A stretch of DNA of 64,000 nt from Robbsia sp. KACC 23696 (GTDB lineage Bacteria > Pseudomonadota > Gammaproteobacteria > Burkholderiales > Burkholderiaceae). Each line of letters starts with the position of its first letter. Positions within the stretch are counted from its first letter, which is position 1. The translations under genes were made by a program, and so were the position numbers. This document shows positions 1-10,051 of the stretch, piece by piece. The stretch is taken from the NCBI RefSeq assembly GCF_039852015.1, contig NZ_CP156626.1, positions 744,001 to 808,000 of the forward strand, read 5' to 3'. The notes beneath the pieces were generated by a model that saw only the letters and a program-made list of their open reading frames with translations, did not search any database and was not told the DNA's origin.

Positions 1-108
1 CTGGAAGACCTGTTGAGCGATGTGCTGCACAACACGGAGCAGTTGCAGTCGCTGGGCCGCCAGCCGTCGGCGGATGGCCATGGCAAGCCCAAGGACGAGA
101 CGTCCTGA
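1..108 (+). CDS. tssB: TssB, T6SS contractile sheath small subunit (C-terminal 35 residues only)
   Basis: The reading frame enters from the left edge and ends in TGA at 106-108. It encodes the last 35 residues, from LEDLLSDVLHNTEQLQSLG to a charged, disordered tail. A helical LxxLLxDVL segment followed by a short polar tail is how TssB (VipA/ImpB) proteins end, and the next gene is tssC, its obligate partner in the sheath heterodimer. The body of the gene is outside the window, so identity rests on this tail and on position. tssC begins 52 bases downstream, consistent with one operon. Confidence 0.8.
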   Translation: MEDLLSDVLHNTEQLQSLGRQPSADGHGKPKDETS

Positions 109-160
109 CGTCCGCGCCGCCGCACCCCATCGAAACCTAAGCGATCAACAGAGCGACCCG

Positions 161-1657
161 ATGAATCAACCTTCCGCAGCGGCCCTGCAGGCCGCCGACA
201 CCCAGACCGAAACGGCCGAAAGCTCCTTGCTCGACCAGATCGTCGCGCAGAGCAAGGTCGCGAAATCGGATACCGAACATGCGCGTGCGAAGGACCTGAT
301 CGGCGAACTGGTGAACCAGGTGCTGGACGGCACGGTCGTCGTCTCGGACAACCTGTCGGCGACGATCGACGCCCGTGTGGCCGAGCTCGACAGCCTGATC
401 TCCGCGCAACTGAGCTCGGTGATGCATTCGGCCGAGTTCCAGAAGTTGGAAAGTACCTGGCGCGGCTTGCATTACCTGGTGCACGAGAGCAATACCGGTT
501 CGACGATCAAGATCAAGGCGCTGTCCGCGACCAAGCGCGAGCTGGTCCGCGACTTCAAGTCCGCGATCGAATTCGACCAGAGCGCCTTGTTCAAGAAGGT
601 CTACGAAGAAGAGTTCGGCACGTTCGGCGGTGCGCCGTTCGGCGCATTGATCGGCGATTTCGAGATTTCGCGTCAGCCCGAGGATATGTTCTTCATCGAC
701 CAGATGTCGCACGTTGCCGCCGCGGCGCATGCGCCCTTCATCGGCTCGGCGTCGCCGGAGCTGCTGGGTCTCGAAACCTTCTCGGACCTCGGCAAGCCGC
801 GCGATCTCGGCAAGGTGTTCGACACCGTCGAATACACGAAGTGGAAGTCGTTCCGCGATTCGGAAGACTCGCGCTACGTCGGCCTGACGCTGCCGCGCTT
901 CCTCGGCCGCCTGCCGTTCAATCCCAAGGACGGTGAGGTTGCCGAGACCTTCAACTTCGTTGAAGAAGTGGACGGCACCGACCACAGCCGTTATCTGTGG
1001 TGCAACGCGGCCTGGGCCTTCGGCGCGCGCCTGACGTCGGCATTCGACGACTTTGGCTGGTGCGCGGCGATTCGTGGGGTGGAAGGGGGCGGCCTGGTCG
1101 AGGACCTGCCGACGCATACGTTCAAGACCGATGACGGCGAAGTGGCACTGAAGTGCCCGACCGAAATCGCGATCACCGACCGCCGTGAGAAGGAGCTCAG
1201 CGATCTGGGCTTCATTCCGCTCGTGCATTGCAAGAACACCGATTACGCCGCCTTCTTCGCGGCGCAGTCGGTGCAGAAGGCAAAGAAATACAACACCGAC
1301 AGCGCGAACGCGAACGCGGTACTTTCCGCGCAGCTGCAGTACATCTTCTCCGTGTCACGCATCGCGCATTACCTGAAGGCGATGATGCGGGACAAGATCG
1401 GCAGCTTTGCGTCCGCGCAAAACGTGGAACAGTTCTTGAACCGCTGGATCTCGCAATACGTGCTGCTCGACGACAACGCATCGCAAGAGCAGAAAGCGCA
1501 ATTCCCGCTGCGTGAGGCGTCGATCCAGGTTTCGGAAATCCCGGGCAAGCCGGGATCTTACCGGTCGGTCGCGTTCCTGCGCCCGCACTTCCAGCTCGAC
1601 GAGTTGTCGATCTCGTTGCGGCTGGTCGCTGACCTGCCGAAGCCGTCGAACGGCTAA
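161..1657 (+). CDS. tssC: TssC, T6SS contractile sheath large subunit
   Basis: This 498-residue protein is the large sheath subunit (VipB/ImpC/EvpB family), which assembles with TssB around the Hcp tube and contracts to drive secretion. Length and sequence match the family throughout, including LESTWRGLHYLV near residue 105, the FGGAPFGALIGDFE stretch, and the C-terminal segment ending in DELSISLRLVADLPK. The frame is open further upstream to 20, but ATG 161 gives the typical MNQPS start and lies just after tssB. hcp follows after 44 bases. Nothing appears truncated. Confidence 0.97.
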   Translation: MNQPSAAALQAADTQTETAESSLLDQIVAQSKVAKSDTEHARAKDLIGELVNQVLDGTVVVSDNLSATIDARVAELDSLISAQLSSVMHSAEFQKLESTWRGLHYLVHESNTGSTIKIKALSATKRELVRDFKSAIEFDQSALFKKVYEEEFGTFGGAPFGALIGDFEISRQPEDMFFIDQMSHVAAAAHAPFIGSASPELLGLETFSDLGKPRDLGKVFDTVEYTKWKSFRDSEDSRYVGLTLPRFLGRLPFNPKDGEVAETFNFVEEVDGTDHSRYLWCNAAWAFGARLTSAFDDFGWCAAIRGVEGGGLVEDLPTHTFKTDDGEVALKCPTEIAITDRREKELSDLGFIPLVHCKNTDYAAFFAAQSVQKAKKYNTDSANANAVLSAQLQYIFSVSRIAHYLKAMMRDKIGSFASAQNVEQFLNRWISQYVLLDDNASQEQKAQFPLREASIQVSEIPGKPGSYRSVAFLRPHFQLDELSISLRLVADLPKPSNG

Positions 1658-1701
1658 CGACGGCGCCCCATCACGCTCACCATTATTTAAGGACGGACAA
1701 G

Positions 1702-2247
1702 ATGAAGGACATTTATCTGAAATTCGGCAGCCCGGCGCTGAAGGGCGAGTCGCAAGACAAGGACCACGCGAACTGGATCGAAATCAGCTCGTGGAGCCAA
1801 TCGATCACGCAACCGCGTTCGGCCGTTGCGTCGACGGCGGGCGGTCACACGTCCGAGCGTTGCGAGCATGGCGACATGGTCTTCACGAAGGACATCGACG
1901 TCGTCAGCCCGCTGATGTATCAGAACGCATCGGGCGGTACGACGTTCGACGAAGTGACGATCGACTTCATGCGTGCCGACGGCGACGGCGCACGCGTCAA
2001 GTACCTCGAAGTCAAGCTGAAGTACGTCATCATCTCGAGCATCGCTTCGTCGGTGACGAGCGCCCAGTCGTCGTCGACGACGTCCAGCGCGTCCACCGCC
2101 GACACGACGTTGCCGAGCGAGACGTTCACGCTGAAGTATGCTGCCGCGCAATGGAAGTACACGCAGCAGAAGATCGGCGGCAGCCAGGGCGGTAACGCGC
2201 AAGGCGCGTGGAGCCTGACGAAGAACGACAAGACCTACGCAGCGTAA
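1702..2247 (+). CDS. hcp: Hcp (TssD), T6SS tube protein
   Basis: This 181-residue Hcp forms the hexameric rings of the secreted inner tube and can chaperone small effectors. It starts MKDIYLKFGSPALKGES, has the IEISSWSQSITQPR strand, and ends in GAWSLTKNDKTYAA, all typical of Hcp1-type proteins. AAGGACGG upstream of ATG 1702 is a good ribosome-binding site, fitting a highly expressed component. A Ser/Thr-rich stretch near residues 112-140 lengthens one loop relative to minimal Hcp proteins of about 165 residues. Its position between tssC and tssE is the standard operon order. Confidence 0.97.
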   Translation: MKDIYLKFGSPALKGESQDKDHANWIEISSWSQSITQPRSAVASTAGGHTSERCEHGDMVFTKDIDVVSPLMYQNASGGTTFDEVTIDFMRADGDGARVKYLEVKLKYVIISSIASSVTSAQSSSTTSSASTADTTLPSETFTLKYAAAQWKYTQQKIGGSQGGNAQGAWSLTKNDKTYAA

Positions 2248-2262
2248 CCGGGCTGACGAGGC

Positions 2263-2757
2263 ATGAAGCGTTTCGAGCCCAGTCTGCTCGACAAGCTGTT
2301 CGATGACGATGCGCGCCGGACCACGGCGTCATCGGCCTTACGAACGCTTTCGGTCGAGGAATTGAAGGCCACTGTCGCGCGCGATGTGGAAGCGTTGCTG
2401 AACACGCGCACGCCGTTGTCCGAGGCCGATCTCGAAACGCTTCCGGAATGCAAGCAGTCGGTGCTGACCTATGGCCTGCAGGATTTCTCCGGCTTGAGCC
2501 TGGCGAGTTATTACGATCGCACGTTCATCTGTCGGTCGATCCAGCAGGCGATTGCCTGGCACGAACCGCGCTTGCAGCAGGTGAAGGTGTCGCTGGAACT
2601 CAAAGAACAGACGAGCACCGCCCTGTATTTTGGGATTCAGGCATTGCTGGTGGTACATCCGGCCGAAGAGCCGGTCAGCTTCGATGCCATGTTGCACCCG
2701 TCCACGCTGCGTTACTCGGTGAGTCGCGCGCGCGGCGCCGATAGCCGGCAGCGGTAA
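2263..2757 (+). CDS. tssE: TssE, T6SS baseplate gp25-like protein
   Basis: This 164-residue protein has a gp25/lysozyme-like baseplate fold. TssE joins the sheath to the baseplate and helps start sheath polymerisation. The N-terminal FEPSLLDKLFDD motif is the family hallmark, and the core includes the VLTYGLQDFSG segment and a region where EPRL and VKVSLE are recognisable near residues 100-112. It starts 15 bases after hcp, inside the same operon. Length is normal for the family (about 130-170 residues). Confidence 0.93.
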   Translation: MKRFEPSLLDKLFDDDARRTTASSALRTLSVEELKATVARDVEALLNTRTPLSEADLETLPECKQSVLTYGLQDFSGLSLASYYDRTFICRSIQQAIAWHEPRLQQVKVSLELKEQTSTALYFGIQALLVVHPAEEPVSFDAMLHPSTLRYSVSRARGADSRQR

Positions 2758-2798
2758 GCGACGGTCAGTCAAGACCAGGGACGCAGATAAGGGGCCAC

Positions 2799-4640
2799 AT
2801 GGAAGATCTGCTTCCGTACTACGAGCGGGAACTCTCGTATCTACGACGCTATTCACGGGACTTCGCGCAACGTTATCCAAAGATCGCGGCGCGGCTCGCC
2901 ATGTCGGGCGAGCATAGCGAAGACCCGCACGTCGAGCGGATGATTCAGTCGTTCGCGCTATTGGGCGCGCGGATCAACAAGAAGCTCGACGACGACTATC
3001 CCGAATTTACCGAGGCCTTGCTGGAGGTGATGCACCCGCATTACCTGCGGCCGTTTCCGTCGTGCTCGATGGCACAGATGGATGCCGGAGAGGCGTTGAC
3101 GCAGTTGACGGCGCCGCTGATCGTGCCGCGCGGTACGTCCCTGTCGACCCGGCCGGTACGTGGCGCGCCTTGCACCTTCCGCACCGCCTATGACGTGACG
3201 CTGGCGCCGGTGACGATCAGCAACGTGCGCTATTCGCCAGTTGCCAGTGCGCCGGCAGCGGTGATGTTGCCGGCCAATGCGACCGGCTTGATCTCGATCA
3301 CGCTGCGTTCCACATCGGTGCCGTTCCGCCTCGGCGACATGCCGCTGCCGACCTTGCGCGCGCATATGCAGGGCGAGCAATCGATGGTGTCGGCCTTGGC
3401 CGATGCGATGTTGTTGAACGTCACGGCCGCCTATGTCGAGGCCGACGGCAACTACCGCTGGAAAAAACTGTCGCGCATCCCGTTGACGCAGGTCGGGCAT
3501 CGCGAGGAAGAATCGCTGATCGAGACGCCGCCCCGTTCGCACCCGGCGTATCGGCTGTTGACCGAGTACTTCGCCTTTCCCGAAAAGTTCGACTATATCG
3601 ACATCGATATGCGCGCCTTGACGCAGGGCGGCGGACGGGCGCAACAACTGACGCTGCATCTGGCGTTGAAGGACCTGCGTGGCGACTCGCATGCGGCACG
3701 ATTGCTGGAGTCGGTGACTCGCGATCATCTGCAATTGTTCTGCACACCGGTGGTCAATCTGTTCAAACAGCGGGGCGAGCCGATTCGCGTCAATCACACG
3801 GCGCTGAGCTATCCGGTGATCGGCGACTCGCGCCGCGCCTCCGTGACCGAGGTGTATTCGATCGATACCGTGCATCTGGTGCGCCAGACGCCGGGCGGCG
3901 AGTCGCTGACCGAATACCGGCCGTTCTATTCGCTGCGGCATGGCGAGTCGAGCGACCAGTCGGGGCATTACTGGTTCTCTCGTCGCGACGAATGGGTGGC
4001 TGACAAGAACCCCGGTTATGAAACAGAGATCTCGATCGTCGATATCGATTTCGACCCTGCCGTGCCGCAGACCGATACGCTGAGCCTGGAACTCACGTGC
4101 ACCAATCGCGATCTGCCGTCGATGCTGGCGTTCGGGCTAAGCGAGGGGGATCTCTTCCTTGAAGGCACGTCGATCGTTCAGCGCATCGCGATGCTGCGTC
4201 GGGCCACGCCGAGCCGCAGCTTTGAGCGAGGGCGTGCCGCGCACTGGCGTTTGATTTCGCATCTGGCGATGAATCAGGTGTCGCTGACGCAGAGCGGCCC
4301 GGGACCGTTGCGCGAGATGTTACGCCTGTATGACTTGCCTCGCTCGGCGGTGTCGGCGCGGCATATCGATGGTATTGCCGATGTCACGCAGCAGGCGGTC
4401 GTGCACTGGATGCCGGGCAAGCCGTTCGCCACCTTCGTGCGAGGTATCGAGATCACGGTGACCATCGACGAGGACTTCTTCGTCGGCACGAGCCTGCATA
4501 CCTTCGTCGGCGTCATGGATGCGTTCTTCGCGACCTATGTGCATTTGAACAGTTTCACCTTGCTGGTGGTGAAATCGAAACGGACCGGCGAGGAGATTGC
4601 GCGATGTCAGCCCCGAAGCGGCGAATCAATCCTGGTGTAA
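2799..4640 (+). CDS. tssF: TssF, T6SS baseplate subunit
   Basis: This 613-residue protein is the VasA/ImpG family baseplate wedge subunit that works with TssG, TssE and TssK. The start MEDLLPYYERELSYLRRY and the following FAQRYPKIAARL segment are diagnostic, and length is normal for the family. AAGGGG stands seven bases before ATG 2799. The 3' end overlaps the start of tssG by 37 bases in another frame, so the two partners are probably translationally coupled. No frameshift or gap is visible. Confidence 0.96.
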   Translation: MEDLLPYYERELSYLRRYSRDFAQRYPKIAARLAMSGEHSEDPHVERMIQSFALLGARINKKLDDDYPEFTEALLEVMHPHYLRPFPSCSMAQMDAGEALTQLTAPLIVPRGTSLSTRPVRGAPCTFRTAYDVTLAPVTISNVRYSPVASAPAAVMLPANATGLISITLRSTSVPFRLGDMPLPTLRAHMQGEQSMVSALADAMLLNVTAAYVEADGNYRWKKLSRIPLTQVGHREEESLIETPPRSHPAYRLLTEYFAFPEKFDYIDIDMRALTQGGGRAQQLTLHLALKDLRGDSHAARLLESVTRDHLQLFCTPVVNLFKQRGEPIRVNHTALSYPVIGDSRRASVTEVYSIDTVHLVRQTPGGESLTEYRPFYSLRHGESSDQSGHYWFSRRDEWVADKNPGYETEISIVDIDFDPAVPQTDTLSLELTCTNRDLPSMLAFGLSEGDLFLEGTSIVQRIAMLRRATPSRSFERGRAAHWRLISHLAMNQVSLTQSGPGPLREMLRLYDLPRSAVSARHIDGIADVTQQAVVHWMPGKPFATFVRGIEITVTIDEDFFVGTSLHTFVGVMDAFFATYVHLNSFTLLVVKSKRTGEEIARCQPRSGESILV

Positions 4641-5902
4641 TCGGGCAGTTGCTCGAAGCGCCGCACCGCTTTGGTTTCTTCCAGGCGGTGCGTCTGCTCG
4701 AACGATGGTTTCTGCACCGCGCCGAACAGGGACTGATCGACGGTCGTCCCGCGGGGGAAGTGGACAGCCCGTCCTTGCGCGACCATCCGGACGCCGGCAC
4801 CGTACGTCCTCGGCCGTCGCAGGCCAGCGCGCTCGCGCGCGCCGCTGGACCGGCACGGAGCGTAGCGGGAAGCGGCGCGGCAGACGCGCGCGATGACCGG
4901 AAAGACCACGAAAGCAGGGAGATGCGCCGGCGTGCGCTGACCGCGCAGATGTCGTTTCGCACGACGCTCTCGCTGCAGTTTCCGCCGAGCGAGATCGAAC
5001 AGCTTCAGGCCTACGACATCGACGGCACCTTGCTGCAGGATCCCGAGGCGCAACGTGCGGCGATTGCATCCGGTCGGCTCGACCACGTCTCGCTGACGCC
5101 GGCGTTTTTCGGCTTGCTGGGTGTGCAGGGCGCTTTGCCGCTGCACTATACCGAGCAGATTGCCGAGCGCGAGACGCTGGGCCGCGATCGTGCCGCGCGC
5201 GAATACCTGAACATCTTTTCGAACCGCGCCACCGCGCTGTTCTATGGCGCCTGGAAGAAATACCGCCTTGCGCTGCATTATGAAATAGACCGCGACGAAC
5301 GCTATCTGCCTTATCTGCTGGCCCTGGGCGGCGTTGCCCCGCGCACGCAGCAGGCGTTGCGCGACGGGGTGGCGCACGAAGATGCCAGCAACGCGCATTT
5401 CGACGAAGCGATTGCCGGCTATGCGGCGGCGATGCGGCAACGCCCGATGTCGGCCGCCTATCTGCAGCGCGTCCTCAGCGATTACTTCGGTGTCGCCGTG
5501 ACCGTCGTGCAGTTCGTCGGCAAGTGGTACACGGTGCCGTCCGAACAATGGACGCGACTGGGTATGAACAACGCAACCTTGGGTGCGACCGCGCTGTCGG
5601 GTGAACGCGTATGGCAGCGCGATATGTGCGCAAGGCTGGTGGTCGGGCCGATGACACTCGTGCAGTACCGGACGTTCCTGCGCGGCCGCGCCAGCGCGCT
5701 GGCGTTGGCACGGCTGCTGCAATTGACGGTCGGGGTGCTGTTCGAATTTGAAGTGCAACTGGTGTTGCACAAGGACGAGGTACGGCCGAGTCGTCTCGGA
5801 AGTGCCGGCAGTCTCGGCCAGGATGCGTTCATGGTATCTCGACCCGCGCCGGCGCATCGCGAGGATGCGCGCTATGCGCTGCAGGTCATCAACCAAGCAT
5901 GA
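4604..5902 (+). CDS. tssG: TssG, T6SS baseplate subunit with an N-terminal insertion
   Basis: This is the VasB/ImpH family baseplate protein, partner of TssF. Recognisable blocks are GVIGQLLEAPHRFGFFQAVR (residues 11-30), SLQFPPSEIE (about 123-132), LTPAFFGLLGVQGALPLHY, and the IFSNRATALFYGAWKKYRL core. At 432 residues it is longer than the usual 330-370. The excess is a charged Ala/Arg/Gly/Asp-rich stretch at about residues 44-112, between the first helix block and the first beta block, with no resemblance to the family that I can see. The frame stays open, so it would be translated. The start overlaps tssF by 37 bases. Confidence 0.93.
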   Translation: MSAPKRRINPGVIGQLLEAPHRFGFFQAVRLLERWFLHRAEQGLIDGRPAGEVDSPSLRDHPDAGTVRPRPSQASALARAAGPARSVAGSGAADARDDRKDHESREMRRRALTAQMSFRTTLSLQFPPSEIEQLQAYDIDGTLLQDPEAQRAAIASGRLDHVSLTPAFFGLLGVQGALPLHYTEQIAERETLGRDRAAREYLNIFSNRATALFYGAWKKYRLALHYEIDRDERYLPYLLALGGVAPRTQQALRDGVAHEDASNAHFDEAIAGYAAAMRQRPMSAAYLQRVLSDYFGVAVTVVQFVGKWYTVPSEQWTRLGMNNATLGATALSGERVWQRDMCARLVVGPMTLVQYRTFLRGRASALALARLLQLTVGVLFEFEVQLVLHKDEVRPSRLGSAGSLGQDAFMVSRPAPAHREDARYALQVINQA

Positions 5903-5936
5903 ATTGACGAAATCTTAGAAAAGCAGGCTCACGACT

Positions 5937-8615
5937 ATGCGCACACCGTTGAAGGTCTTGATCGAGAAACTCGATGCCACCACCCGCTCGGCTGCCGAGA
6001 AAGCCGCCAGTGAATGCCTGGCGCGGGGCCACTTCGAGGTGGACCTCGAGCACCTGTTTATCGCCTTGCTCGACGACCCCTTGTCGGACGTCAGCGTCGT
6101 CACGAAATCCTGCGGGATCGCCGCCGATGCCTTGCGCGCCGATTTCGAGCGTAGCCTGGAAGACCTGCGTACCGGCAATACGCGTACCCCGGTGTTCTCG
6201 GCGCAATTGCCGAATCTGTTCGAGCAGGGCTGGCTGATCGCCTCGCTCGACGGTCATAGCGCGCGCATCCGCTCCGGCCATCTGTTGCTGGCCTTGCTGA
6301 CGGCGGCGGACTTGCGTCAGATCGCACAGCGGATGTCGCCGCGCTTCGACAAGGTGCGGCTGGAAGACTTGAAGCATCGTTTCGACGACATCACGGCGGG
6401 CTCCGCGGAAACGCCGGTGAGCACGGGCGGTGCCGATCACGACGCTGCCACGAACGGAGCGAACGGGGCGAACGCATCGAACGATGCAGCCCCGGCTGCG
6501 GCGGCAAAGTCGAAGACGCCGGCGCTGGATACCTATACGAACGACCTGACCGCGCAGGCGCGCGCCGGCAAGATCGATCCGGTGATCGGCCGCGACGCCG
6601 AGATCCGACAAGTCATCGACATCCTGATGCGGCGCCGTCAGAACAACCCGATCCTGACCGGCGAAGCGGGCGTGGGCAAGACCGCCGTCGTCGAAGGGCT
6701 TGCGTTGCGCATCGTCGGCGACGACGTGCCGCAACCGCTGAAGGGCGTCGCCTTGCGCGTGCTCGACATGGGGCTGTTGCAAGCCGGCGCCAGCGTGAAG
6801 GGCGAATTCGAGAACCGGCTGAAGAATGTCATCGACGAGATCAAGAAAAGTCTGCAGCCGATCATTCTGTTTATCGACGAGGCGCATACGATCATCGGCG
6901 CCGGTGGTCAGGCCGGACAGAACGATGCGGCAAATCTGCTGAAGCCGGCATTGGCGCGTGGCGAGCTGCGCACGGTGGCGGCCACGACGTGGAGCGAATA
7001 CAAGAAGTATTTCGAGAAAGACGCGGCGTTGGCGCGGCGTTTTCAGGTGGTGAAGGTCGAGGAGCCGGACGAGACGTTGGCGGCATCGATGCTGCGCGGC
7101 ATGGCGCCGTTGATGGAAAAGCACTTCAACGTCCGCGTGCTGGACGAAGCCATCGTCGAAGCGGTTCGTTTGTCGCACCGTTACATCACGTCGCGGCAAT
7201 TGCCGGACAAGGCGGTCAGTGTGCTGGATACCGCCTGCGCGAAGGTCGCGCTGGCACTGAACGCGACGCCGGCGCCAATCGAGGATGTGCGAAAGCGCAT
7301 CGAGCGGACCGCCACGACGGTCGCCGCGCTGGAGCGCGAACAAAGCGACGAGCCAGCCAATGCCGACCGCGACGAACGTCTGATCGCGTTGCGTACGCAG
7401 CACGAGGCGGACCGTGCCGCGCTGGCGGTGCTGGAGGCGCAATACGCGCAGGAAAAAGCGTTGGTCGAGCGGATCGCCGGCCTGCGTCGGGCGCTGGCCG
7501 AGGCGGCGGAAGGCGAGAAAGACGCGCACCACGCCGCGCTGGCGAGCACCATCGCCGAGCTGGAGCAGGTGCAGGACAAACAGGCGATGCTGCCCTTGCA
7601 AGTTGATGCGCATGTCGTGGCCAGCATTGTCGCGGCCTGGACTGGTATTCCGCTGGGCCGGATGGTACGTGACGAGATCGATACGATCCTGCAACTGGAG
7701 GATCTGCTAAGCGCACGCGTGATCGGTCAGGATCATGCCTTGTCGGCAGTCGCGCAGCGCGTCAAGACGGCGAGTGCGAACCTGGAGGATCCGAACAAGC
7801 CGCGCGGCGTGTTCCTGTTCGTCGGGCCATCGGGCGTGGGCAAGACCGAAACCGCCTTGGCGCTGGCCGACATCCTGTACGGCGGCGAGCGCAAGATGAT
7901 CACGATCAATATGAGCGAGTATCAGGAGGCGCACAGCGTGTCGGGCCTGAAGGGCTCGCCGCCGGGCTACGTCGGTTATGGCGAAGGCGGGGTGCTGACG
8001 GAAGCGGTACGGCGCAATCCCTATTCCGTCGTGTTGCTCGATGAAATCGAGAAAGCCCACCCCGACGTGCTGGAGATGTTCTTCCAGGTTTTCGACAAAG
8101 GTTTCATGGACGATGCGGAGGGCCGCGAGATCGACTTCCGCAACACGATCATCATCCTGACGTCGAACGTCGGTTCGTCGACGGTAATGCAGCAGTGCCT
8201 GAACCAGCCGCTGGACGCATTGCCCGATCCGGACGAGCTGGCGGAAGCATTGCGCGCGCCGTTGTACAAGGCATTCAAGCCGGCCTTCCTCGGGCGCATG
8301 AAAGTGATTCCCTACTATCCGATCTCAGATACGGTGCTGGGCGAGATCATCGAGCTGAAGCTGGGGCGCATTCAGGCGCGGGTCGAAGCGAATCATCATG
8401 CGGTCTTCGAATGGGACGAGGCGCTCGTCGACGCGGTGCTCGCGCGGTGTACCGAGGTGGATTCCGGCGCCCGCAACGTCGATCACATTCTGAACGGCAC
8501 GTTGTTGCCGGAAATTGCGCAGCAGGTCCTGGTGCGGGTGGCGGACGGTACGCCGATCCGCCGTATTGCCGTCAGCGCCGGCGAAGGCGATGTCTTCGCC
8601 TACACCGTCGAATGA
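5937..8615 (+). CDS. clpV: ClpV (TssH), T6SS sheath-recycling AAA+ ATPase
   Basis: This 892-residue hexameric ATPase of the ClpB/Clp family disassembles contracted TssB-TssC sheaths. Domains in order: Clp N-terminal repeats (about 1-150), an Ala/Asn-rich linker, a first AAA+ module with Walker A GEAGVGKT (about 242-249) and Walker B ILFIDEAH, a coiled-coil middle domain (about 440-530), and a second AAA+ module with Walker A GPSGVGKT (about 630-637) and [14 protein letters not shown]. Both modules look catalytically intact. It lies between tssG and tssA, as in Burkholderia T6SS operons, and tssA begins at its stop. Confidence 0.97.
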   Translation: MRTPLKVLIEKLDATTRSAAEKAASECLARGHFEVDLEHLFIALLDDPLSDVSVVTKSCGIAADALRADFERSLEDLRTGNTRTPVFSAQLPNLFEQGWLIASLDGHSARIRSGHLLLALLTAADLRQIAQRMSPRFDKVRLEDLKHRFDDITAGSAETPVSTGGADHDAATNGANGANASNDAAPAAAAKSKTPALDTYTNDLTAQARAGKIDPVIGRDAEIRQVIDILMRRRQNNPILTGEAGVGKTAVVEGLALRIVGDDVPQPLKGVALRVLDMGLLQAGASVKGEFENRLKNVIDEIKKSLQPIILFIDEAHTIIGAGGQAGQNDAANLLKPALARGELRTVAATTWSEYKKYFEKDAALARRFQVVKVEEPDETLAASMLRGMAPLMEKHFNVRVLDEAIVEAVRLSHRYITSRQLPDKAVSVLDTACAKVALALNATPAPIEDVRKRIERTATTVAALEREQSDEPANADRDERLIALRTQHEADRAALAVLEAQYAQEKALVERIAGLRRALAEAAEGEKDAHHAALASTIAELEQVQDKQAMLPLQVDAHVVASIVAAWTGIPLGRMVRDEIDTILQLEDLLSARVIGQDHALSAVAQRVKTASANLEDPNKPRGVFLFVGPSGVGKTETALALADILYGGERKMITINMSEYQEAHSVSGLKGSPPGYVGYGEGGVLTEAVRRNPYSVVLLDEIEKAHPDVLEMFFQVFDKGFMDDAEGREIDFRNTIIILTSNVGSSTVMQQCLNQPLDALPDPDELAEALRAPLYKAFKPAFLGRMKVIPYYPISDTVLGEIIELKLGRIQARVEANHHAVFEWDEALVDAVLARCTEVDSGARNVDHILNGTLLPEIAQQVLVRVADGTPIRRIAVSAGEGDVFAYTVE

Positions 8616-8634
8616 ATTGAATGAGGCCGATACG

Positions 8635-9867
8635 GTGAATGCATTGAGCGAAATGAACGACGTGGCATCGCGTCGATCCGAGGCGGTTCAAGCCCTGTTG
8701 CGACCGATCTCGGAAAGTCTGCCCGCGGGCGAGGATCTGCTGTTTTCAAACGATTTCGATGTGATCCAGGAGGCGCGTCGTTTCGAGGATCCGTCGCTGG
8801 ATCAGGGCGAGTGGGTGACGGAGATCAAGGAGGCCGATTGGGACCTCGTGATCTCGCGCGCCACGGCGCTGCTGTCGACGCAGACGAAGGACTTGCGGCT
8901 CGCCGTCTGGCTGACCGAGGCCTGGGGGCTGAAGGACGGCCTGGCTGGCCTGACGCAGGGCTATGCCTTGCTCGACGGGCTCTGCGCGGAATATTGGGAC
9001 AGTTTCCATCCCTTGCCGGAGGAAGGCGATCAGGATTATCGGCTGGGCAATGTCGGCTGGTTGTCCGGACGGACCGCGGAATTACTGCGTGGCATCGCGT
9101 TGACGAACGGCGGCGCCGGACGCTTCGGCGCGCTCGACTGGGAAGTGGCGACCAATCTGGTTCAGGCCGTCAAGCGTGATCCGGACAATGCCGATGACAT
9201 CCTGCGCGGCAAGGTGACGATCGACGCATTCGATGCGGCGCGTCGGGCGACCAAGCCGTCGTTCTATACGCAGGTATTGCGCGAGCTGGCTGCGTTCGAG
9301 CGCGCCTACAAAGGCCTGGAGACGACGCTGGATGCCCGGGCCGGCGACGATGCGCCCAGCTTCAGGCAGGTGAAGGAAGCGTACGAGACGGTGCGACGTC
9401 TGGCCGAGCGTTTCGCCAGGGATGCCGGCATCGATCCGGCGGGTGCGCTAGAGGGTACGCCGGCCGGCGACGCCGGTGCGCCCTCGGCGGATGCACCGAC
9501 GGCGACGCCGTCGCAGACAGGCGGGGCCTACGAACGTATCGAGCCGCAGTTCGACCACACGGAGACCGATAGCATGGGGCAGCTGAGCGTAGTATCCAAC
9601 GGCACACCGGGCACGTCGCCGTCGCCCACACTGTCCGGCGGTGCGGCGGGACCGATCACGTCGCGGTCGCAGGCGATCGTTCGACTGCGCGAAATCGCCG
9701 CCTTCTTCCGCCGTACGGAACCGCATAGTCCGGCCGCCTATATGGCGGAGAAAGCGGCGGTCTGGGCCGACATGCCTTTGCACGAATGGCTCAATGCCGT
9801 CGTCAAGGACGGCGCGTCGTTGGAGCAATTGAACGATATGCTCGGCGTGAAGAAAATCGACGAGTGA
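8635..9867 (+). CDS. tssA: TssA, T6SS assembly/cap protein (ImpA N-terminal family)
   Basis: This roughly 410-residue TssA helps prime and cap tail-tube/sheath growth. The ImpA_N domain is visible in the first 150 residues (AVWLTEAWGLKDGLAGL, then AEYWDSFHPLPEEGD). A Gly/Ala-rich linker leads to a C-terminal helical block with REIAAFFRRTEPHSP and MAEKAAVWADMPLHEWL, typical of TssA with an extended C-terminus. I chose GTG 8635 because GAGG lies eight bases upstream and it begins just after the clpV stop. ATG 8590 (overlapping clpV) and ATG 8653 are alternatives in the same frame. It is the last structural T6SS gene on this strand before rhs. Confidence 0.92.
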   Translation: MNALSEMNDVASRRSEAVQALLRPISESLPAGEDLLFSNDFDVIQEARRFEDPSLDQGEWVTEIKEADWDLVISRATALLSTQTKDLRLAVWLTEAWGLKDGLAGLTQGYALLDGLCAEYWDSFHPLPEEGDQDYRLGNVGWLSGRTAELLRGIALTNGGAGRFGALDWEVATNLVQAVKRDPDNADDILRGKVTIDAFDAARRATKPSFYTQVLRELAAFERAYKGLETTLDARAGDDAPSFRQVKEAYETVRRLAERFARDAGIDPAGALEGTPAGDAGAPSADAPTATPSQTGGAYERIEPQFDHTETDSMGQLSVVSNGTPGTSPSPTLSGGAAGPITSRSQAIVRLREIAAFFRRTEPHSPAAYMAEKAAVWADMPLHEWLNAVVKDGASLEQLNDMLGVKKIDE

Positions 9868-10051
9868 AGCAGGCGGGGCGGTTTGCTTGCGATGGCCGGG
9901 CTGGCGACGTAAAGCGTCCCGAACCGTGCCGCGTTGCGCGCATTTCTGGATCATAGGTTCGCCTCGCGATCGCGGGTGTCGTACTCACAAAGCAGCGTTT
10001 GCATGGATAGCCTCACATCGGCGCGCGGTGCGTTAAAGGGAATTAAAGAAA

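Noticed and set aside
5889-7694. 601-codon frame antisense to clpV
   Set aside because: Arg/Gln/His-rich shadow of clpV with no recognisable domain.
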